From the NCBI RefSeq assembly GCF_017114915.1, contig NZ_JAAUOE010000003.1, positions 124,001 to 188,000 on the forward strand: 64,000 nucleotides of DNA, given 5' to 3'. The stretch's first letter is position 1, and the number at the start of each line of letters is the position of its first letter. The stretch is from Pseudomonas frederiksbergensis (GTDB taxonomy: Bacteria > Pseudomonadota > Gammaproteobacteria > Pseudomonadales > Pseudomonadaceae). Made by a program: the position numbers and the translations under genes. Positions 52,727 to 62,070 of this stretch are shown here, one piece after another. The notes beneath the pieces are model-generated. The model ran no database searches. It was given only the letters and a program-made list of their open reading frames with translations, and was not told the DNA's origin.

Positions 52727-53466
52727 TGGATGTACTCAGCCTTATCGGGATCATCATGGCGTTCGTCGCCATCATTGGTGGCAATTACCTTGAAGGCGGT
52801 CACCTCGGCGCGCTGGCCAACGGCCCGGCGGCGTTGATCGTCCTTGGTGGGACCATCGGCGCGGCGCTGCTGCAATCGCCGATGAGTGCCTTCAAGCGCG
52901 CCATGCAGATTCTTGCCTGGATTCTGTTTCCGCCTCGCGTGGACCTGGCCGGCGGCATTGATCGCGTGGTGAACTGGAGCCTGACCGCTCGCAAGGAAGG
53001 TTTGCTCGGGCTGGAAGGGGTGGCCGACGCCGAACCCGACAGCTACTCGCGCAAGGGCCTGCAACTGCTGGTGGACGGCGCCGAGCCGGAAGCAATTCGC
53101 AGCATTCTGGAAGTGGATTTCTACACCCAGGAAAGCCGCGACATCGAAGCCGCCAAAGTTTTTGAAAGCATGGGCGGCTACGCGCCGACCATCGGTATCA
53201 TCGGTGCGGTGATGGGGCTGATCCACGTCATGGGCAACCTGGCCGATCCATCGCAACTGGGCAGCGGCATTGCCGTCGCCTTCGTCGCCACCATCTACGG
53301 CGTGGCCAGTGCCAACCTGGTGCTGCTGCCGATTGCCGCCAAGCTCAAGTCCATCGCGTTGCGGCAGTCGCGCTATCGCGAAATGTTGCTGGAAGGGATC
53401 CTGTCGATCGCCGAAGGTGAAAACCCTCGCTCTATTGAGTTGAAGCTTCAGGGCTTCATGGATTGA
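52726..53466 (+). CDS. motC: Flagellar stator protein MotC (MotA/PomA family)
   Basis: One of two stator sets in pseudomonads (the other is MotAB). The 246-residue product has four membrane segments and the MotA signature GGYAPTIGIIGAVMGLIHVM, with the charged cytoplasmic loop before it. Paired with motD downstream. Confidence 0.96.
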   Translation: MDVLSLIGIIMAFVAIIGGNYLEGGHLGALANGPAALIVLGGTIGAALLQSPMSAFKRAMQILAWILFPPRVDLAGGIDRVVNWSLTARKEGLLGLEGVADAEPDSYSRKGLQLLVDGAEPEAIRSILEVDFYTQESRDIEAAKVFESMGGYAPTIGIIGAVMGLIHVMGNLADPSQLGSGIAVAFVATIYGVASANLVLLPIAAKLKSIALRQSRYREMLLEGILSIAEGENPRSIELKLQGFMD

Positions 53467-53481
53467 TGGGAGTAATGGACT

Positions 53482-54375
53482 ATGGCTCGTCGCCGGCAAC
53501 AGGAAGAACACGTTAACCACGAGCGCTGGCTGGTGTCCTACGCGGACTTCATCACCTTGCTGTTCGCGTTCTTCGTGGTGATGTACTCGATCTCGTCGAT
53601 CAACGAAGGCAAGTACAAGATCATTTCCGAGGCGTTGATCGGGGTGTTTACCGACTCTGACCGCGCCCTCAAGCCGATTCCCATCGGCGAAGAGCGACCC
53701 AAGACCGTGACCCCGGCCAAGCCGCTGGTCAAGGACAGCGAACAGATCGACGCCGGCATCGCCCAGGCCGCCAACGATCCGCTCAAAAGTATTGCCGATG
53801 ACATCAGCGCGGCGTTCGGCGACTTGATCAGCTCCAACCAGATGACCGTGCGCGGCAATGAGTTGTGGGTCGAGATCGAACTTAATTCCAGCCTGTTGTT
53901 CGGCAGTGGCGACGCCATGCCCAGCGACATCGCGTTCAACATCATCGACAAGGTCGCCGCGATCCTGCGGCCATTCGACAACCCGATCCACGTCGAAGGC
54001 TTCACCGACGATCAACCGATTCGCACCGCGCAATACCCGACCAACTGGGAGCTGTCCTCGGCCCGTTCGGCGAGCATCGTGCGCATGCTGGCGATGCAGG
54101 GGGTGAACCCTGGTCGCCTGGCGTCGGTGGGTTACGGCGAGTTTCAGCCGGTGGCCAACAACGCCACCGCCGAAGGCCGCGCGCGCAACCGTCGGGTGGT
54201 GCTGGTGGTGTCACGCAATCTTGATGTACGCCGCAGTCTCACCGGTACCGGAACGGCCCATGCACAACCGGATGCCGCGTTGAAGCGGGCTGGCACACAA
54301 ACTGCACCGACCCCGGTCAAGTCGCCGGGACGCGAGAGTGCCGTCAATTCTCCGTCACCCGCATTAATACGTTGA
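53482..54375 (+). CDS. motD: Flagellar stator protein MotD (MotB family)
   Basis: The 297-residue product has an N-terminal positively charged tail, one membrane helix with the proton-binding Asp (LVSYADFITLLFAFFVVMYS), a plug/linker and an OmpA-like peptidoglycan-binding domain (VEGFTDDQPI, WELSSARSASIVRML, AEGRARNRRVVLVV). The tail after it is Pro/Ala/Thr rich. Confidence 0.96.
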   Translation: MARRRQQEEHVNHERWLVSYADFITLLFAFFVVMYSISSINEGKYKIISEALIGVFTDSDRALKPIPIGEERPKTVTPAKPLVKDSEQIDAGIAQAANDPLKSIADDISAAFGDLISSNQMTVRGNELWVEIELNSSLLFGSGDAMPSDIAFNIIDKVAAILRPFDNPIHVEGFTDDQPIRTAQYPTNWELSSARSASIVRMLAMQGVNPGRLASVGYGEFQPVANNATAEGRARNRRVVLVVSRNLDVRRSLTGTGTAHAQPDAALKRAGTQTAPTPVKSPGRESAVNSPSPALIR

Positions 54376-54418
54376 GCTATTTCTCGGTCGACGTTTTCGA
54401 CCGGGAGGAACAATCCGA

Positions 54419-55207
54419 ATGAGAGTCTGGGCAGTCGCCAATCAAAAGGGTGGTGTCGGTAAAACCACTTCCTCCATCGCTTTAGCCGGTTTGCTGGCTG
54501 AGGCGGGCAAGCGCGTGGTTATGGTCGATCTCGATCCCCACGGCTCCATGACCAGTTACTTCGGTTACGACCCCGACAGCCTGGAACACAGCAGCTACGA
54601 CCTGTTCCTGCACAAGGGCAACGTGCCGCAAGGTTTGCCCGGACAGTTGCTGATGCCCACCAGCGACGAACGCATTTCCCTGTTGCCATCGAGCACCGCG
54701 CTGGCAACCCTCGAGCGCCAGTCGCCGGGCCAGAGTGGTTTGGGCCTGGTGATCGCCAAGAGCCTGGCGCAACTCTGGCAGGATTTTGATTACGCCGTGA
54801 TCGACAGCCCGCCGTTGCTTGGCGTGCTGATGGTCAATGCCTTGGCGGCCAGCCAGCAGCTGGTGATTCCGGTTCAGACCGAACACCTGGCGGTCAAAGG
54901 CCTGGAACGGATGGTCAACACGTTGGCGATGATCAACCGCTCGCGCAAACAAGCGCTGCCGTTCAACATCGTGCCGACCCTGTTCGACCGCCGCACCCAG
55001 GCTTCGCTCGGCACCCTTCGCGTGCTGCGCGACAAGTACCCCGAAGAAATCTGGCAAGGCTACATCCCGATCGACACCCGCTTGCGTGACGCCAGCCGGG
55101 CCGGAGTGACGCCGTCGCAATTCGATGGCAAGAGCCGCGGCGTGCTGGCTTACCGCGCACTGCTCAAGCATCTGTTGGCGGCGCAACTTGCTCCGCAGGT
55201 GGCTTGA
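54419..55207 (+). CDS. parC: ParA-type ATPase of the chemotaxis operon (ParC-like)
   Basis: The 262-residue product has deviant Walker A NQKGGVGKTTSSIALAGLL, MVDLDPHGSMTSYFG and YAVIDSPPLLGVL. In Vibrio and Pseudomonas such a ParA homologue places the chemosensory array at the pole together with ParP. GGGAGGAA precedes ATG 54419, and a small hairpin (CGGTCGA-CGTTT-TCGACCG, 54386-54404) lies upstream of it. Plasmid/chromosome ParA is ruled out by the context and absence of parB. Confidence 0.9.
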   Translation: MRVWAVANQKGGVGKTTSSIALAGLLAEAGKRVVMVDLDPHGSMTSYFGYDPDSLEHSSYDLFLHKGNVPQGLPGQLLMPTSDERISLLPSSTALATLERQSPGQSGLGLVIAKSLAQLWQDFDYAVIDSPPLLGVLMVNALAASQQLVIPVQTEHLAVKGLERMVNTLAMINRSRKQALPFNIVPTLFDRRTQASLGTLRVLRDKYPEEIWQGYIPIDTRLRDASRAGVTPSQFDGKSRGVLAYRALLKHLLAAQLAPQVA

Positions 55208-55237
55208 GATGAGCCCGACTCCTACGATGGTGTTCGC

Positions 55238-56104
55238 ATGAATCGGCCGGTGAAAATCACTTCGCGCCCGCAACTGGCCCTCCAGTCCTATCTGGACAAC
55301 TTGCTGCAGGACGCGACCGAAGAGTGGCCGCCGGAAATAGAGGCGCTGCCCGAGGTTGTCGAAGTTGAAGCGGCGCTGGATGAGTTCCAGGCTGCGGTGC
55401 TCGAAGAGCAGGCCCGTGATGCGCAGAAACTGGCAGTGGCCGTGGCACCCGTCATCGCGCCAGTGGCGAAAGCACCGGTGGCCGTGATCGAAGCGCCGGC
55501 ACCGATTCTGGCGCCCGTGTCGACGATTGCACCGTTGCTGCAGGCGTTGGTGCCGCCGGTGGTGGAAGTTCATTTGCCGCCGAGCAACACACCGCCTCCG
55601 GTGGAAACCGACGGTCGTCCGTCATGGGCGGCCGAGCCATTCGAATGCCTGTTGTTTGACGTTGCCGGGTTGACCCTGGCAGTGCCGCTGGTGTGCCTGG
55701 GCTCGATTTATTCCCTGGCCGGTCATGAGCTGACGCCGCTGTTCGGTCAGCCGGAATGGTTCCTGGGGATACTGCCGAGCCAGGCCGGCAACCTGAAAGT
55801 GCTGGATACCGCACGCTGGGTCATGCCGGACCGTTACCGCGATGATTTCCGCCAGGGCCTGCAATACGTCATTTCGGTCCAGGGCTATGAGTGGGGGCTG
55901 GCGGTGCATCAGGTCAGCCGCTCGTTGCGCCTGGACCCGAACGAAATCAAATGGAGAAGTCACCGGGGTCAGCGGCCATGGCTCGCCGGCACGGTGATTG
56001 AACACATGTGCGCCTTGCTCGATGTCGCCGCACTGGCCGAATTGATCGCCAGCGGCGGGGCGAAGCACATGGGCGGCAGTAAACCGAGCCACAAACCGAC
56101 ATAA
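55238..56104 (+). CDS. parP: CheW-domain protein, ParP-like
   Basis: The 288-residue product has a Pro/Ala/Val-rich N-terminal half (about 1-125) and a CheW-like C-terminal domain (about 128-270: FECLLFDVAGLTLAVPLVCL, GRQPW-like GQRPWLAGTVIEHMCALLDV). In Vibrio ParP links ParC to CheA and receptors. The position between parC and cheW supports the same job here. Confidence 0.87.
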   Translation: MNRPVKITSRPQLALQSYLDNLLQDATEEWPPEIEALPEVVEVEAALDEFQAAVLEEQARDAQKLAVAVAPVIAPVAKAPVAVIEAPAPILAPVSTIAPLLQALVPPVVEVHLPPSNTPPPVETDGRPSWAAEPFECLLFDVAGLTLAVPLVCLGSIYSLAGHELTPLFGQPEWFLGILPSQAGNLKVLDTARWVMPDRYRDDFRQGLQYVISVQGYEWGLAVHQVSRSLRLDPNEIKWRSHRGQRPWLAGTVIEHMCALLDVAALAELIASGGAKHMGGSKPSHKPT

Positions 56105-56177
56105 AAACACGCATCGGCATTCAACTGCCGGTGCACTGAATACACACCGCCAGGGCGGTTTTTCGAGGGGTCTGGGT

Positions 56178-56663
56178 ATGAATGACAAGGCGACGGCGGC
56201 AAAAGGTTCCGAAGATCCGATCCTGCAATGGGTCACCTTCAAGCTGGATAATGAAACCTACGGCATCAACGTGATGCGCGTTCAGGAAGTCCTGCGCTAC
56301 ACCGAAATCGCTCCGGTGCCGGGTGCCCCGAGCTACGTGCTGGGCATCATCAACCTGCGCGGCAACGTGGTCACCGTGATCGACACCCGCCAGCGTTTCG
56401 GCCTCGGTACGGTCGATGTCAGCGACAACACCCGTATCGTCATCATCGAAGCCGACAAGCAAGTGGTCGGGATCATGGTCGACAGCGTGGCTGAAGTGGT
56501 TTACCTGCGTCAGTCGGAAATCGAGACCGCGCCGAACGTCGGTAACGAAGAGTCCGCCAAGTTCATTCAAGGCGTGTGCAACAAGAACAATGAACTGCTG
56601 ATCCTGGTCGAGCTGGACAAGATGATGAGCGAAGAAGAATGGTCGGAACTGGAGAGTATCTGA
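56178..56663 (+). CDS. cheW: Chemotaxis coupling protein CheW
   Basis: A 161-residue CheW with the typical GINVMRVQEVLRYTEIAPVP, YVLGIINLRGNVVTVIDTR and IMVDSVAEVVYL. Couples receptors to CheA. ATG 56178 has GAGGGGTCTGG upstream. The stop abuts the next gene's TTG. Confidence 0.96.
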   Translation: MNDKATAAKGSEDPILQWVTFKLDNETYGINVMRVQEVLRYTEIAPVPGAPSYVLGIINLRGNVVTVIDTRQRFGLGTVDVSDNTRIVIIEADKQVVGIMVDSVAEVVYLRQSEIETAPNVGNEESAKFIQGVCNKNNELLILVELDKMMSEEEWSELESI

Positions 56664-57056
56664 TTGATTCTTGAGGTGGCTGTGATTGTCCTGTTCGTCT
56701 TGTGGGCAGGCACGCTGGCGATGCTCCTGGCGTACATCCGCGCTCAAAGGCAGATCGCCGCACAACAGGCCCAGGGCGATGCGCTGCGCGATCAGCGTAT
56801 CAAAGACCTGGCCAAACGGGTCGAGGACTACCTGAACGGCAACGTGCGCATGGGCGAAGACCTGCACGAACTGCGCGCGGTCATCGGCCCGTTGCCGGAC
56901 AAACTGGCGCAGTTGGAACAGCGTGATCCGTCGAGCCTTTCATTCGCCCAGGCCGCGCGCCTGGTGGGGATGGGGGCCAGTGTCGATGAACTGACTCAGT
57001 CTTGCGGGTTGACCCAGGCTGAGGCGGAGTTGATGAGCAAGTTGCACAGAAACTAA
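56664..57056 (+). CDS. DUF2802 membrane-anchored protein after cheW
   Basis: The 130-residue product has an N-terminal membrane helix (AVIVLFVLWAGTLAMLLAYI), then a predicted coiled coil (IAAQQAQGDALRDQRIKDLA) and a C-terminal helical part resembling a small HTH-like repeat (LVGMGASVDELTQSCGLTQA). Conserved at the end of polar-flagellum chemotaxis operons; function unknown. TTG 56664 is chosen because GGAGAG lies 7 bases before it; GTG 56676 is an alternative. Confidence 0.82.
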   Translation: MILEVAVIVLFVLWAGTLAMLLAYIRAQRQIAAQQAQGDALRDQRIKDLAKRVEDYLNGNVRMGEDLHELRAVIGPLPDKLAQLEQRDPSSLSFAQAARLVGMGASVDELTQSCGLTQAEAELMSKLHRN

Positions 57057-57069
57057 CGCCTGCCAGGAT

Positions 57070-57173
57070 CATTCCCACGCTCTGCGTGGGAATGCCTCTT
57101 GGGACGCTCCGCGTTCCGTTGTTGAATGTGACGCGGAGCGTCACGGGCTGCATTCCCACGCGGAGCGTGGGAA
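57070..57173. repeat. Array of four hairpins between convergent genes
   Basis: Perfect CATTCCCACGC-TCT-GCGTGGGAATG (57070-57094), GGGACGC-TCC-GCGTTCC (57101-57117, one G-U), perfect GTGACGC-GGA-GCGTCAC (57128-57144), and perfect TTCCCACGC-GGA-GCGTGGGAA (57153-57173). All share the GCGT/ACGC core with a three-base loop. It lies between the ends of the DUF2802 gene and fhlB and probably serves as a two-way terminator or mRNA end. Confidence 0.9.
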
Positions 57174-57193
57174 CGATCAAACGATCAGTAACC

Positions 57194-57523
57194 TCAGAAA
57201 TCATCCCCGCGCTCGGTGACGTCCTTCTCCAGCATCGGCGCCTGCGGATCATGCCCCTCGGGAAACTTGCCCTTCAGGTTCCACGCAAACGCAATGATCT
57301 CGGCAATCGTGCGATACAACTCTTCGGGAATACTCTCCCCCAACTCCATCCGCGCCAGCAGTTTCACCAGTTCGGCATTTTCGTAGATCGGCACTTCATA
57401 GTCGCGGGCAATTCGCAGAATTTCTTCGGCCAGTTCTTCGTCACCCTTGGCCGTGAGGGTAGGGGCGTGGCTGCCGTCGTATTTGAGGGCGATGGCCTGG
57501 CGGTGTGTGGTGGATTCGCTCAT
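57194..57523 (-). CDS. fhlB: FhlB: free-standing FlhB-type C-terminal domain (EscU/YscU/HrcU family)
   Basis: The 109-residue protein corresponds only to the part of FlhB after its autocleavage site. HRQAIALKYD aligns with HYAVALKYD of the flhB product here, followed by LTAKGDEELAEEILRIA and VPIYENAELVKLLARMELGESIPEELY. It has no membrane helices and no Asn-Pro-Thr-His. In Salmonella a similar truncated FlhB is tied to loss of hook-length control; the role of FhlB is not settled. The start CAT at 57521-57523 overlaps the stop of the FliK-like gene, so the two are coupled. Confidence 0.88.
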   Translation of the reverse strand: MSESTTHRQAIALKYDGSHAPTLTAKGDEELAEEILRIARDYEVPIYENAELVKLLARMELGESIPEELYRTIAEIIAFAWNLKGKFPEGHDPQAPMLEKDVTERGDDF

Positions 57524-59094
57524 GCGGTTTCGTCGACCCAGCGTTGTTCGAGGCGGGTTTGAGGGCCCTGTGGCGGTGTGCCGAGATGGCAATCCAGATC
57601 GCCGACGTTCAGGCCTGACGCCAGCAAGCGTTCGCGCAGCGCGGCCAGATTACTTTCGATCAGGCTGGCGGTGTATGGCCGTTCGGCCCATAGCTGACTG
57701 GAGAGACTGCCTTTGATCAGTTGGGCCTGAATCTGTAATGGCCCCAGCGGTTCCATGTCGAACGCCAGGTCGACTCGCCACAATTGTTGTTTTGGTTCGC
57801 GTTCGTCGCGGCGTTCGTGCGGTTGCTCTTTCTCGGGCGCTTCTTCGCGCTGGAATTTGATCTGCAACGGCACGATGTCCTGCAGGTTGCGCATGGGGAT
57901 TTCCAGCTGCCAGGTACTGAGCAGCCGGCCATCGTCGGTGACGCCGGTCTGTTCCAGGCTCGACAGTTGATGGCTTTGCAGGCGCGAAACGGCTGCCGCT
58001 GCCAGACGCAGCAAATGCTCCAGATCGTTTTCACCGTCCTGACTTTGCAACAGGCGTTCGGGCAGCGGAAAACTGGTCGGTAGCGGTTTCGCGCTGACCT
58101 GTCCGAGCATGCCGAGAGCATTGCGCACGAAACTCGGCATGGCCTGGACCAGGGTGTTGGCGACAATGATCGCATGGAGATTGGTGTTGGCCGGCAGGCC
58201 CGGCGTCAGTTGGGCGATCAGCTTGAGCAGGTCGCCTTTCATGTCCGGCGTCAGCGTCGGGTTTTGCCCGGTCAGCAGTTTCGCTTCGAGGAACAGGCCA
58301 CTGCTGGCCAGCGCCTGGGCCAGGCCTTTGGGCGTACTCAGTTGCTGGACGTCGGGCAGGCCGGCGAGCAGTTTGTCCACGGCGGCGCGCAGGTCGGTGG
58401 AGGTCTGATCCGATGGCGGCAGGTTTTGCAGGGCTTTGAGCAAACCGTCCAGAGAACCCTGGCGACTTTGTTGGCTGACCAATTGTTGCGTCACCGCCAA
58501 TTGTTCCTGACGGCTGCTCAATGGCACGAATTTCAGGGTCTGGGTGTCCTGCACCAAGGCGCTCAACAAGGTGCCGATGCGCAGCGGCGTCGGGCTGTCG
58601 ATACTCAACGTGCTGCCGCTCAATGCGGTGTTGAGCAGGCTCACCATCGAGCGAAACACCGTCGGCTGGCCCGGCACCTGTGGCATCACCTGAGAGGTCA
58701 GCACTTTGCCTTGCAGCAAGGTGCCGACCGGCAGTTGCGCGGTGTCGATGCGGGTGAGGGTGGCGACACTGGAGGCGATGGCCTGTTGCACCGTGACCGC
58801 CAGATTGCCCGCCGATGGCTGGGTGATCGCCAGGCTGGTGCCCTGGGGCAGTGGCTGAGTGCTGGTGGCCTGGACCGTGGTCTGGCGGCCGCTGTCGAGG
58901 GTGACCTTGAGCAACAGTTCAAAGGTCTGATCCGCCTGCTTGAGCGACAGCACTTCGGCCTTGGCGGTCTGGCCGGTGCTGATCAGACCCTCCATCGGCG
59001 TCAGCAGCTTGAGCAGCTCGCCGCTCACCACCAATGGACGCGAAGTCGCCGGGGTGGTTGGCGGGAGCGGGAGGATGTTCATTTCGCCTGTCAT
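57520..59094 (-). CDS. Second FliK-like hook-length control family protein
   Basis: The 524-residue product is rich in Leu/Gln/Thr/Ser (LVVSGELLKLLTPMEGL, TSTQPLPQGTSLAI). A C-terminal domain (about 390-500) resembles the Flg_hook domain (WQLEIPMRNLQDIVPLQIKF, LAFDMEPLGPLQIQAQLI, SLIESNLAALRERLLASGL). It is distinct from the fliK product at 35583. Coupled to fhlB, which mimics the partner of FliK, suggesting a cognate pair. ATG 59094 is chosen; TTG 59106 and ATG 59082 are in frame. Confidence 0.83.
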   Translation of the reverse strand: MTGEMNILPLPPTTPATSRPLVVSGELLKLLTPMEGLISTGQTAKAEVLSLKQADQTFELLLKVTLDSGRQTTVQATSTQPLPQGTSLAITQPSAGNLAVTVQQAIASSVATLTRIDTAQLPVGTLLQGKVLTSQVMPQVPGQPTVFRSMVSLLNTALSGSTLSIDSPTPLRIGTLLSALVQDTQTLKFVPLSSRQEQLAVTQQLVSQQSRQGSLDGLLKALQNLPPSDQTSTDLRAAVDKLLAGLPDVQQLSTPKGLAQALASSGLFLEAKLLTGQNPTLTPDMKGDLLKLIAQLTPGLPANTNLHAIIVANTLVQAMPSFVRNALGMLGQVSAKPLPTSFPLPERLLQSQDGENDLEHLLRLAAAAVSRLQSHQLSSLEQTGVTDDGRLLSTWQLEIPMRNLQDIVPLQIKFQREEAPEKEQPHERRDEREPKQQLWRVDLAFDMEPLGPLQIQAQLIKGSLSSQLWAERPYTASLIESNLAALRERLLASGLNVGDLDCHLGTPPQGPQTRLEQRWVDETA

Positions 59095-59124
59095 ACGCGG
59101 ACACAACCTGAGGAAATTGCACTC

Positions 59125-59151
59125 TTGAGAGTAGGATGCGGCATGTATAAT
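59125..59151 (+). promoter_or_regulatory. Candidate sigma-70 promoter of the ccm operon
   Basis: TATAAT (59146-59151) is a perfect -10 hexamer; TTGAGA (59125-59130) is the best -35 but is only 15 bases away. The region lies between the divergent FliK-like gene and ccmA. A TTTCGC/GCGAAA hairpin (59162-59179) lies in the leader. Confidence 0.5.
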
Positions 59152-59291
59152 GCCGCCCGTCTTTCGCTGAGTGGCGAAAACATTGCAATTGATTGACGCA
59201 GCTCTCTAGAACAAGCCGTCATAGCATCTATGCTGCCTCTCTTTAACGGCCGCGCCAGAGCCGACTTGAACCGTATAAGGCCCGTGAACCC

Positions 59292-59927
59292 TTGACCAGT
59301 CCTGTCCTGCAAACCGTTGCCCTTGCCTGTGAGCGAGACCTTCGGCTGCTCTTCGAAAATCTCGAATTGCGACTGGCCAGTGGCGAAATGTTGCAGATCA
59401 GCGGCCCCAACGGCAGTGGCAAGACCAGCCTGTTACGTCTGCTCTGCGGTCTGATGCACCCGACCGCCGGTCAAGTGTTGCTCAACGGCCAGCCACTGAA
59501 CGAGCAACGCAGCGAACTGGCGCGCAACCTGTTGTGGATCGGCCATGCCGCCGGGATCAAGGACCTGCTGACCCCCGAAGAAAACCTCAGTTGGCTCTGC
59601 GCCTTGCATCAACCGGCCTCCCATGAGGCGATCTGGCAAGCGCTGGCGGCGGTGGGGCTGCGCGGTTTCGAGGATGTTCCTTGCCATACCCTGTCTGCCG
59701 GCCAGCAACGTCGCGTGGCATTGGCGCGGTTGTACCTGGACAGCCCGCCGTTGTGGATCCTCGACGAGCCGTTCACCGCGCTCGACAAACAAGGCGTGGC
59801 GCAACTCGAAGAACACCTGGCTGCGCACTGTGAGCGGGGCGGCATGGTGGTGTTGACCACTCACCACACGCTGACCCGGATGCCGGCCGGCTATCGCGAC
59901 ATTGATCTGGGGAACTGGGCCGTATGA
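59292..59927 (+). CDS. ccmA: Heme exporter ATP-binding protein CcmA
   Basis: ATPase of the CcmABCD complex that releases heme-loaded CcmE during cytochrome c maturation. The 211-residue product has Walker [19 protein letters not shown], signature [15 protein letters not shown] and Walker [16 protein letters not shown] 59292 is the only sensible start ([16 protein letters not shown]); AAGG lies about 10 bases upstream. Confidence 0.95.
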   Translation: MTSPVLQTVALACERDLRLLFENLELRLASGEMLQISGPNGSGKTSLLRLLCGLMHPTAGQVLLNGQPLNEQRSELARNLLWIGHAAGIKDLLTPEENLSWLCALHQPASHEAIWQALAAVGLRGFEDVPCHTLSAGQQRRVALARLYLDSPPLWILDEPFTALDKQGVAQLEEHLAAHCERGGMVVLTTHHTLTRMPAGYRDIDLGNWAV

Positions 59928-60592
59928 GTGTTTTCGGCCTGTTGGTCGCCCGCGAGGCACGTTTGCTGTTCCGCCGTCCCGCCGAATTGGCGAACCCGTT
60001 GGTGTTCTTCGCCATCGTCGTCTCCCTGTTCCCATTGGCGGTCGGTCCCGAGACTCAATTGTTGCAAACCTTGTCTCCGGGGCTGGTCTGGGTGGCGGCG
60101 CTTTTATCGGTTTTGCTCTCGCTGGACGGGCTCTTCCGCAGTGATTTCGAAGACGGATCCCTTGAGCAGTGGGTCCTTTCGTCGCACCCTCTGCCTCTTC
60201 TGGTGCTGGCCAAGGTGCTGGCACACTGGGCCTTTTCCGGCCTGGCACTGGTGTTGCTCGCGCCGTTGCTGGCATTGATGCTCGGTTTGCCTGCCGCCTG
60301 TCTGCCGGTGTTGCTGCTTTCTTTAATGCTCGGTACACCGGTATTGAGCCTGCTCGGTGCGGTGGGCGCGGCGCTGACGGTAGGATTGAAGCGTGGTGGC
60401 CTGTTGCTGGCGCTGCTGATTCTGCCGCTGTACATCCCGGTGTTGATCCTGGGCAGTGGCGCCTTGCAGGCGGCCTTGCAGGGCATGCCGGCGACCGGTT
60501 ATCTCTTGTGGCTTGGTAGCCTGACCGCCCTGGCGATAACCCTGACACCTTTTGCAATAGCTGCTGGCCTGAAGATCAGCGTCGGCGAATAA
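59924..60592 (+). CDS. ccmB: Heme exporter membrane protein CcmB
   Basis: A 222-residue protein with about six membrane helices (for example [16 protein letters not shown] and [18 protein letters not shown]) and the conserved [12 protein letters not shown] near residue 75. Overlaps ccmA by ATGA. Confidence 0.96.
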   Translation: MSVFGLLVAREARLLFRRPAELANPLVFFAIVVSLFPLAVGPETQLLQTLSPGLVWVAALLSVLLSLDGLFRSDFEDGSLEQWVLSSHPLPLLVLAKVLAHWAFSGLALVLLAPLLALMLGLPAACLPVLLLSLMLGTPVLSLLGAVGAALTVGLKRGGLLLALLILPLYIPVLILGSGALQAALQGMPATGYLLWLGSLTALAITLTPFAIAAGLKISVGE

Positions 60593-60686
60593 TAATGAGG
60601 TCTGGTTATTTATTAACCACTTCTTTTAAGAAAAGCAGACCCTTGCTAGCTCGTTATAACGAGCAGCACCCGTGATGGAAACAGCA

Positions 60687-61442
60687 ATGAACTGGACCTG
60701 GTTTCATAAGCTCGGCTCGCCCAAATGGTTTTACGGCATCAGCGGCAAATGGCTGCCATGGCTGAGCGTCGGGGCGTTGCTGCTGATCAGTATCGGCGTG
60801 GTCTGGGGCCTGGCCTTCGCGCCGCCGGATTACCAGCAAGGCAACAGCTTTCGCATCATCTACATCCATGTGCCCGCCGCCATGCTGGCGCAGTCCATCT
60901 ATGTGATGCTGGCCGTGTGCGGCATTGTCGGGCTGGTGTGGAAAATGAAACTGGCCGACGTCGCCCTGCAATGCGCCGCCCCCATCGGTGCCTGGATGAC
61001 CGCCGTGGCGCTGGTCACTGGCGCGATCTGGGGCAAACCGACCTGGGGCTCGTGGTGGGTCTGGGATGCGCGACTAACGTCCATGCTGATTCTGCTGTTT
61101 CTGTACTTCGGTCTTATTGCGCTGGGCAACGCCATCAGCAATCGTGACAGCGCGGCCAAGGCCTGTGCGGTGCTGGCGATCGTCGGCGTGATCAACATCC
61201 CGATCATCAAATACTCGGTGGAGTGGTGGAACACCCTGCACCAGGGCGCGACCTTCACCCTCACCGAAAAACCGGCAATGCCCGTCGAGATGTGGCTGCC
61301 ACTGCTGCTGACGGTGCTGGGTTTCTACTGTTTCTTCGGTGCAGTGCTGTTGCTGCGCATGCGCCTTGAAGTGCTCAAGCGCGAAGCCCGGGCGAGCTGG
61401 GTGAAAACCGAAGTGCAGAACAGCCTGGAGGCCGCTCGATGA
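60687..61442 (+). CDS. ccmC: Heme transporter CcmC
   Basis: Transfers heme to CcmE in the periplasm. The 251-residue product has six membrane helices and the tryptophan-rich WWD motif [16 protein letters not shown] with flanking His (IYIHVPAA and EWWNTLHQG). ATG 60687 is chosen over GTG 60672 and ATG 60675 because it begins the conserved [10 protein letters not shown] and has GGAA upstream. Stop overlaps ccmD. Confidence 0.96.
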   Translation: MNWTWFHKLGSPKWFYGISGKWLPWLSVGALLLISIGVVWGLAFAPPDYQQGNSFRIIYIHVPAAMLAQSIYVMLAVCGIVGLVWKMKLADVALQCAAPIGAWMTAVALVTGAIWGKPTWGSWWVWDARLTSMLILLFLYFGLIALGNAISNRDSAAKACAVLAIVGVINIPIIKYSVEWWNTLHQGATFTLTEKPAMPVEMWLPLLLTVLGFYCFFGAVLLLRMRLEVLKREARASWVKTEVQNSLEAAR

Positions 61443-61615
61443 GTTTCGCTTCATTCGGCGACTTTCTCGCCATGGGCCATCACGGCCTGTATGTCTGGTC
61501 AGCCTATGGCATTTGCCTGGCGGTGCTGGCCCTCAACGTGGCGGCGCCGATCCTGGCCCGCAAGCGGTATCTGCAACAAGAGGCGCGTCGTTTGCGCCGG
61601 GAGAACGGCCAGTGA
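61439..61615 (+). CDS. ccmD: Heme exporter protein CcmD
   Basis: A 58-residue single-helix membrane protein ([20 protein letters not shown], then the basic tail [18 protein letters not shown]) needed to release holo-CcmE from CcmABC. It overlaps ccmC at ATGA and ccmE at its stop. Size and Tyr-rich motif are typical. Confidence 0.93.
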   Translation: MSFASFGDFLAMGHHGLYVWSAYGICLAVLALNVAAPILARKRYLQQEARRLRRENGQ

Positions 61616-62067
61616 ATCCGCTGCGTAAAAAGCGTCTTGTCATCATTCTCGCGATTCTGGTCGGTATCGGCGCTGCCGTCGGCCTGGCCCTGAGCGCCCT
61701 GCAGCAGAACATCAATCTGTTTTACACCCCGACCCAGATCGCCAACGGCGAAGCCCCGCAAGACACGCGCATCCGCGCCGGCGGCATGGTCGAGAAAGGG
61801 TCGCTGCAACGTTCCGGCGATTCCCTGGACGTGAAATTCATCGTCACCGACTTCAACAAGTCCGTGACCATCAGCTACCGCGGCATCCTGCCGGACCTGT
61901 TCCGCGAAGGGCAGGGCATCGTTGCCCTCGGCAAGCTCAACGCTGATGGCGTGGTGGTGGCCGACGAAGTGCTGGCCAAGCACGACGAGAAGTACATGCC
62001 GCCGGAAGTGACCAAGGCGTTGAAGGACAGTGGTCAGTCGGCACCTGTTCCGGCGAAAGAGGGTTAA
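61612..62067 (+). CDS. ccmE: Periplasmic heme chaperone CcmE
   Basis: The 151-residue product has an N-terminal anchor ([18 protein letters not shown]), an OB-fold domain ([33 protein letters not shown]) and the heme-binding His124 in [15 protein letters not shown] 61612 overlaps the ccmD stop; the upstream frame is inside ccmC/ccmD and not conserved. Confidence 0.95.
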   Translation: MNPLRKKRLVIILAILVGIGAAVGLALSALQQNINLFYTPTQIANGEAPQDTRIRAGGMVEKGSLQRSGDSLDVKFIVTDFNKSVTISYRGILPDLFREGQGIVALGKLNADGVVVADEVLAKHDEKYMPPEVTKALKDSGQSAPVPAKEG

Positions 62068-62070
62068 CCG

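Noticed and set aside
58174..59196. Long + strand open frame (340 residues) opposite the FliK-like gene
   Set aside because: It is Gln/Arg/Gly-rich with no domain, typical of an antisense shadow in GC-rich DNA. The - strand frame has FliK-like features and couples to fhlB.
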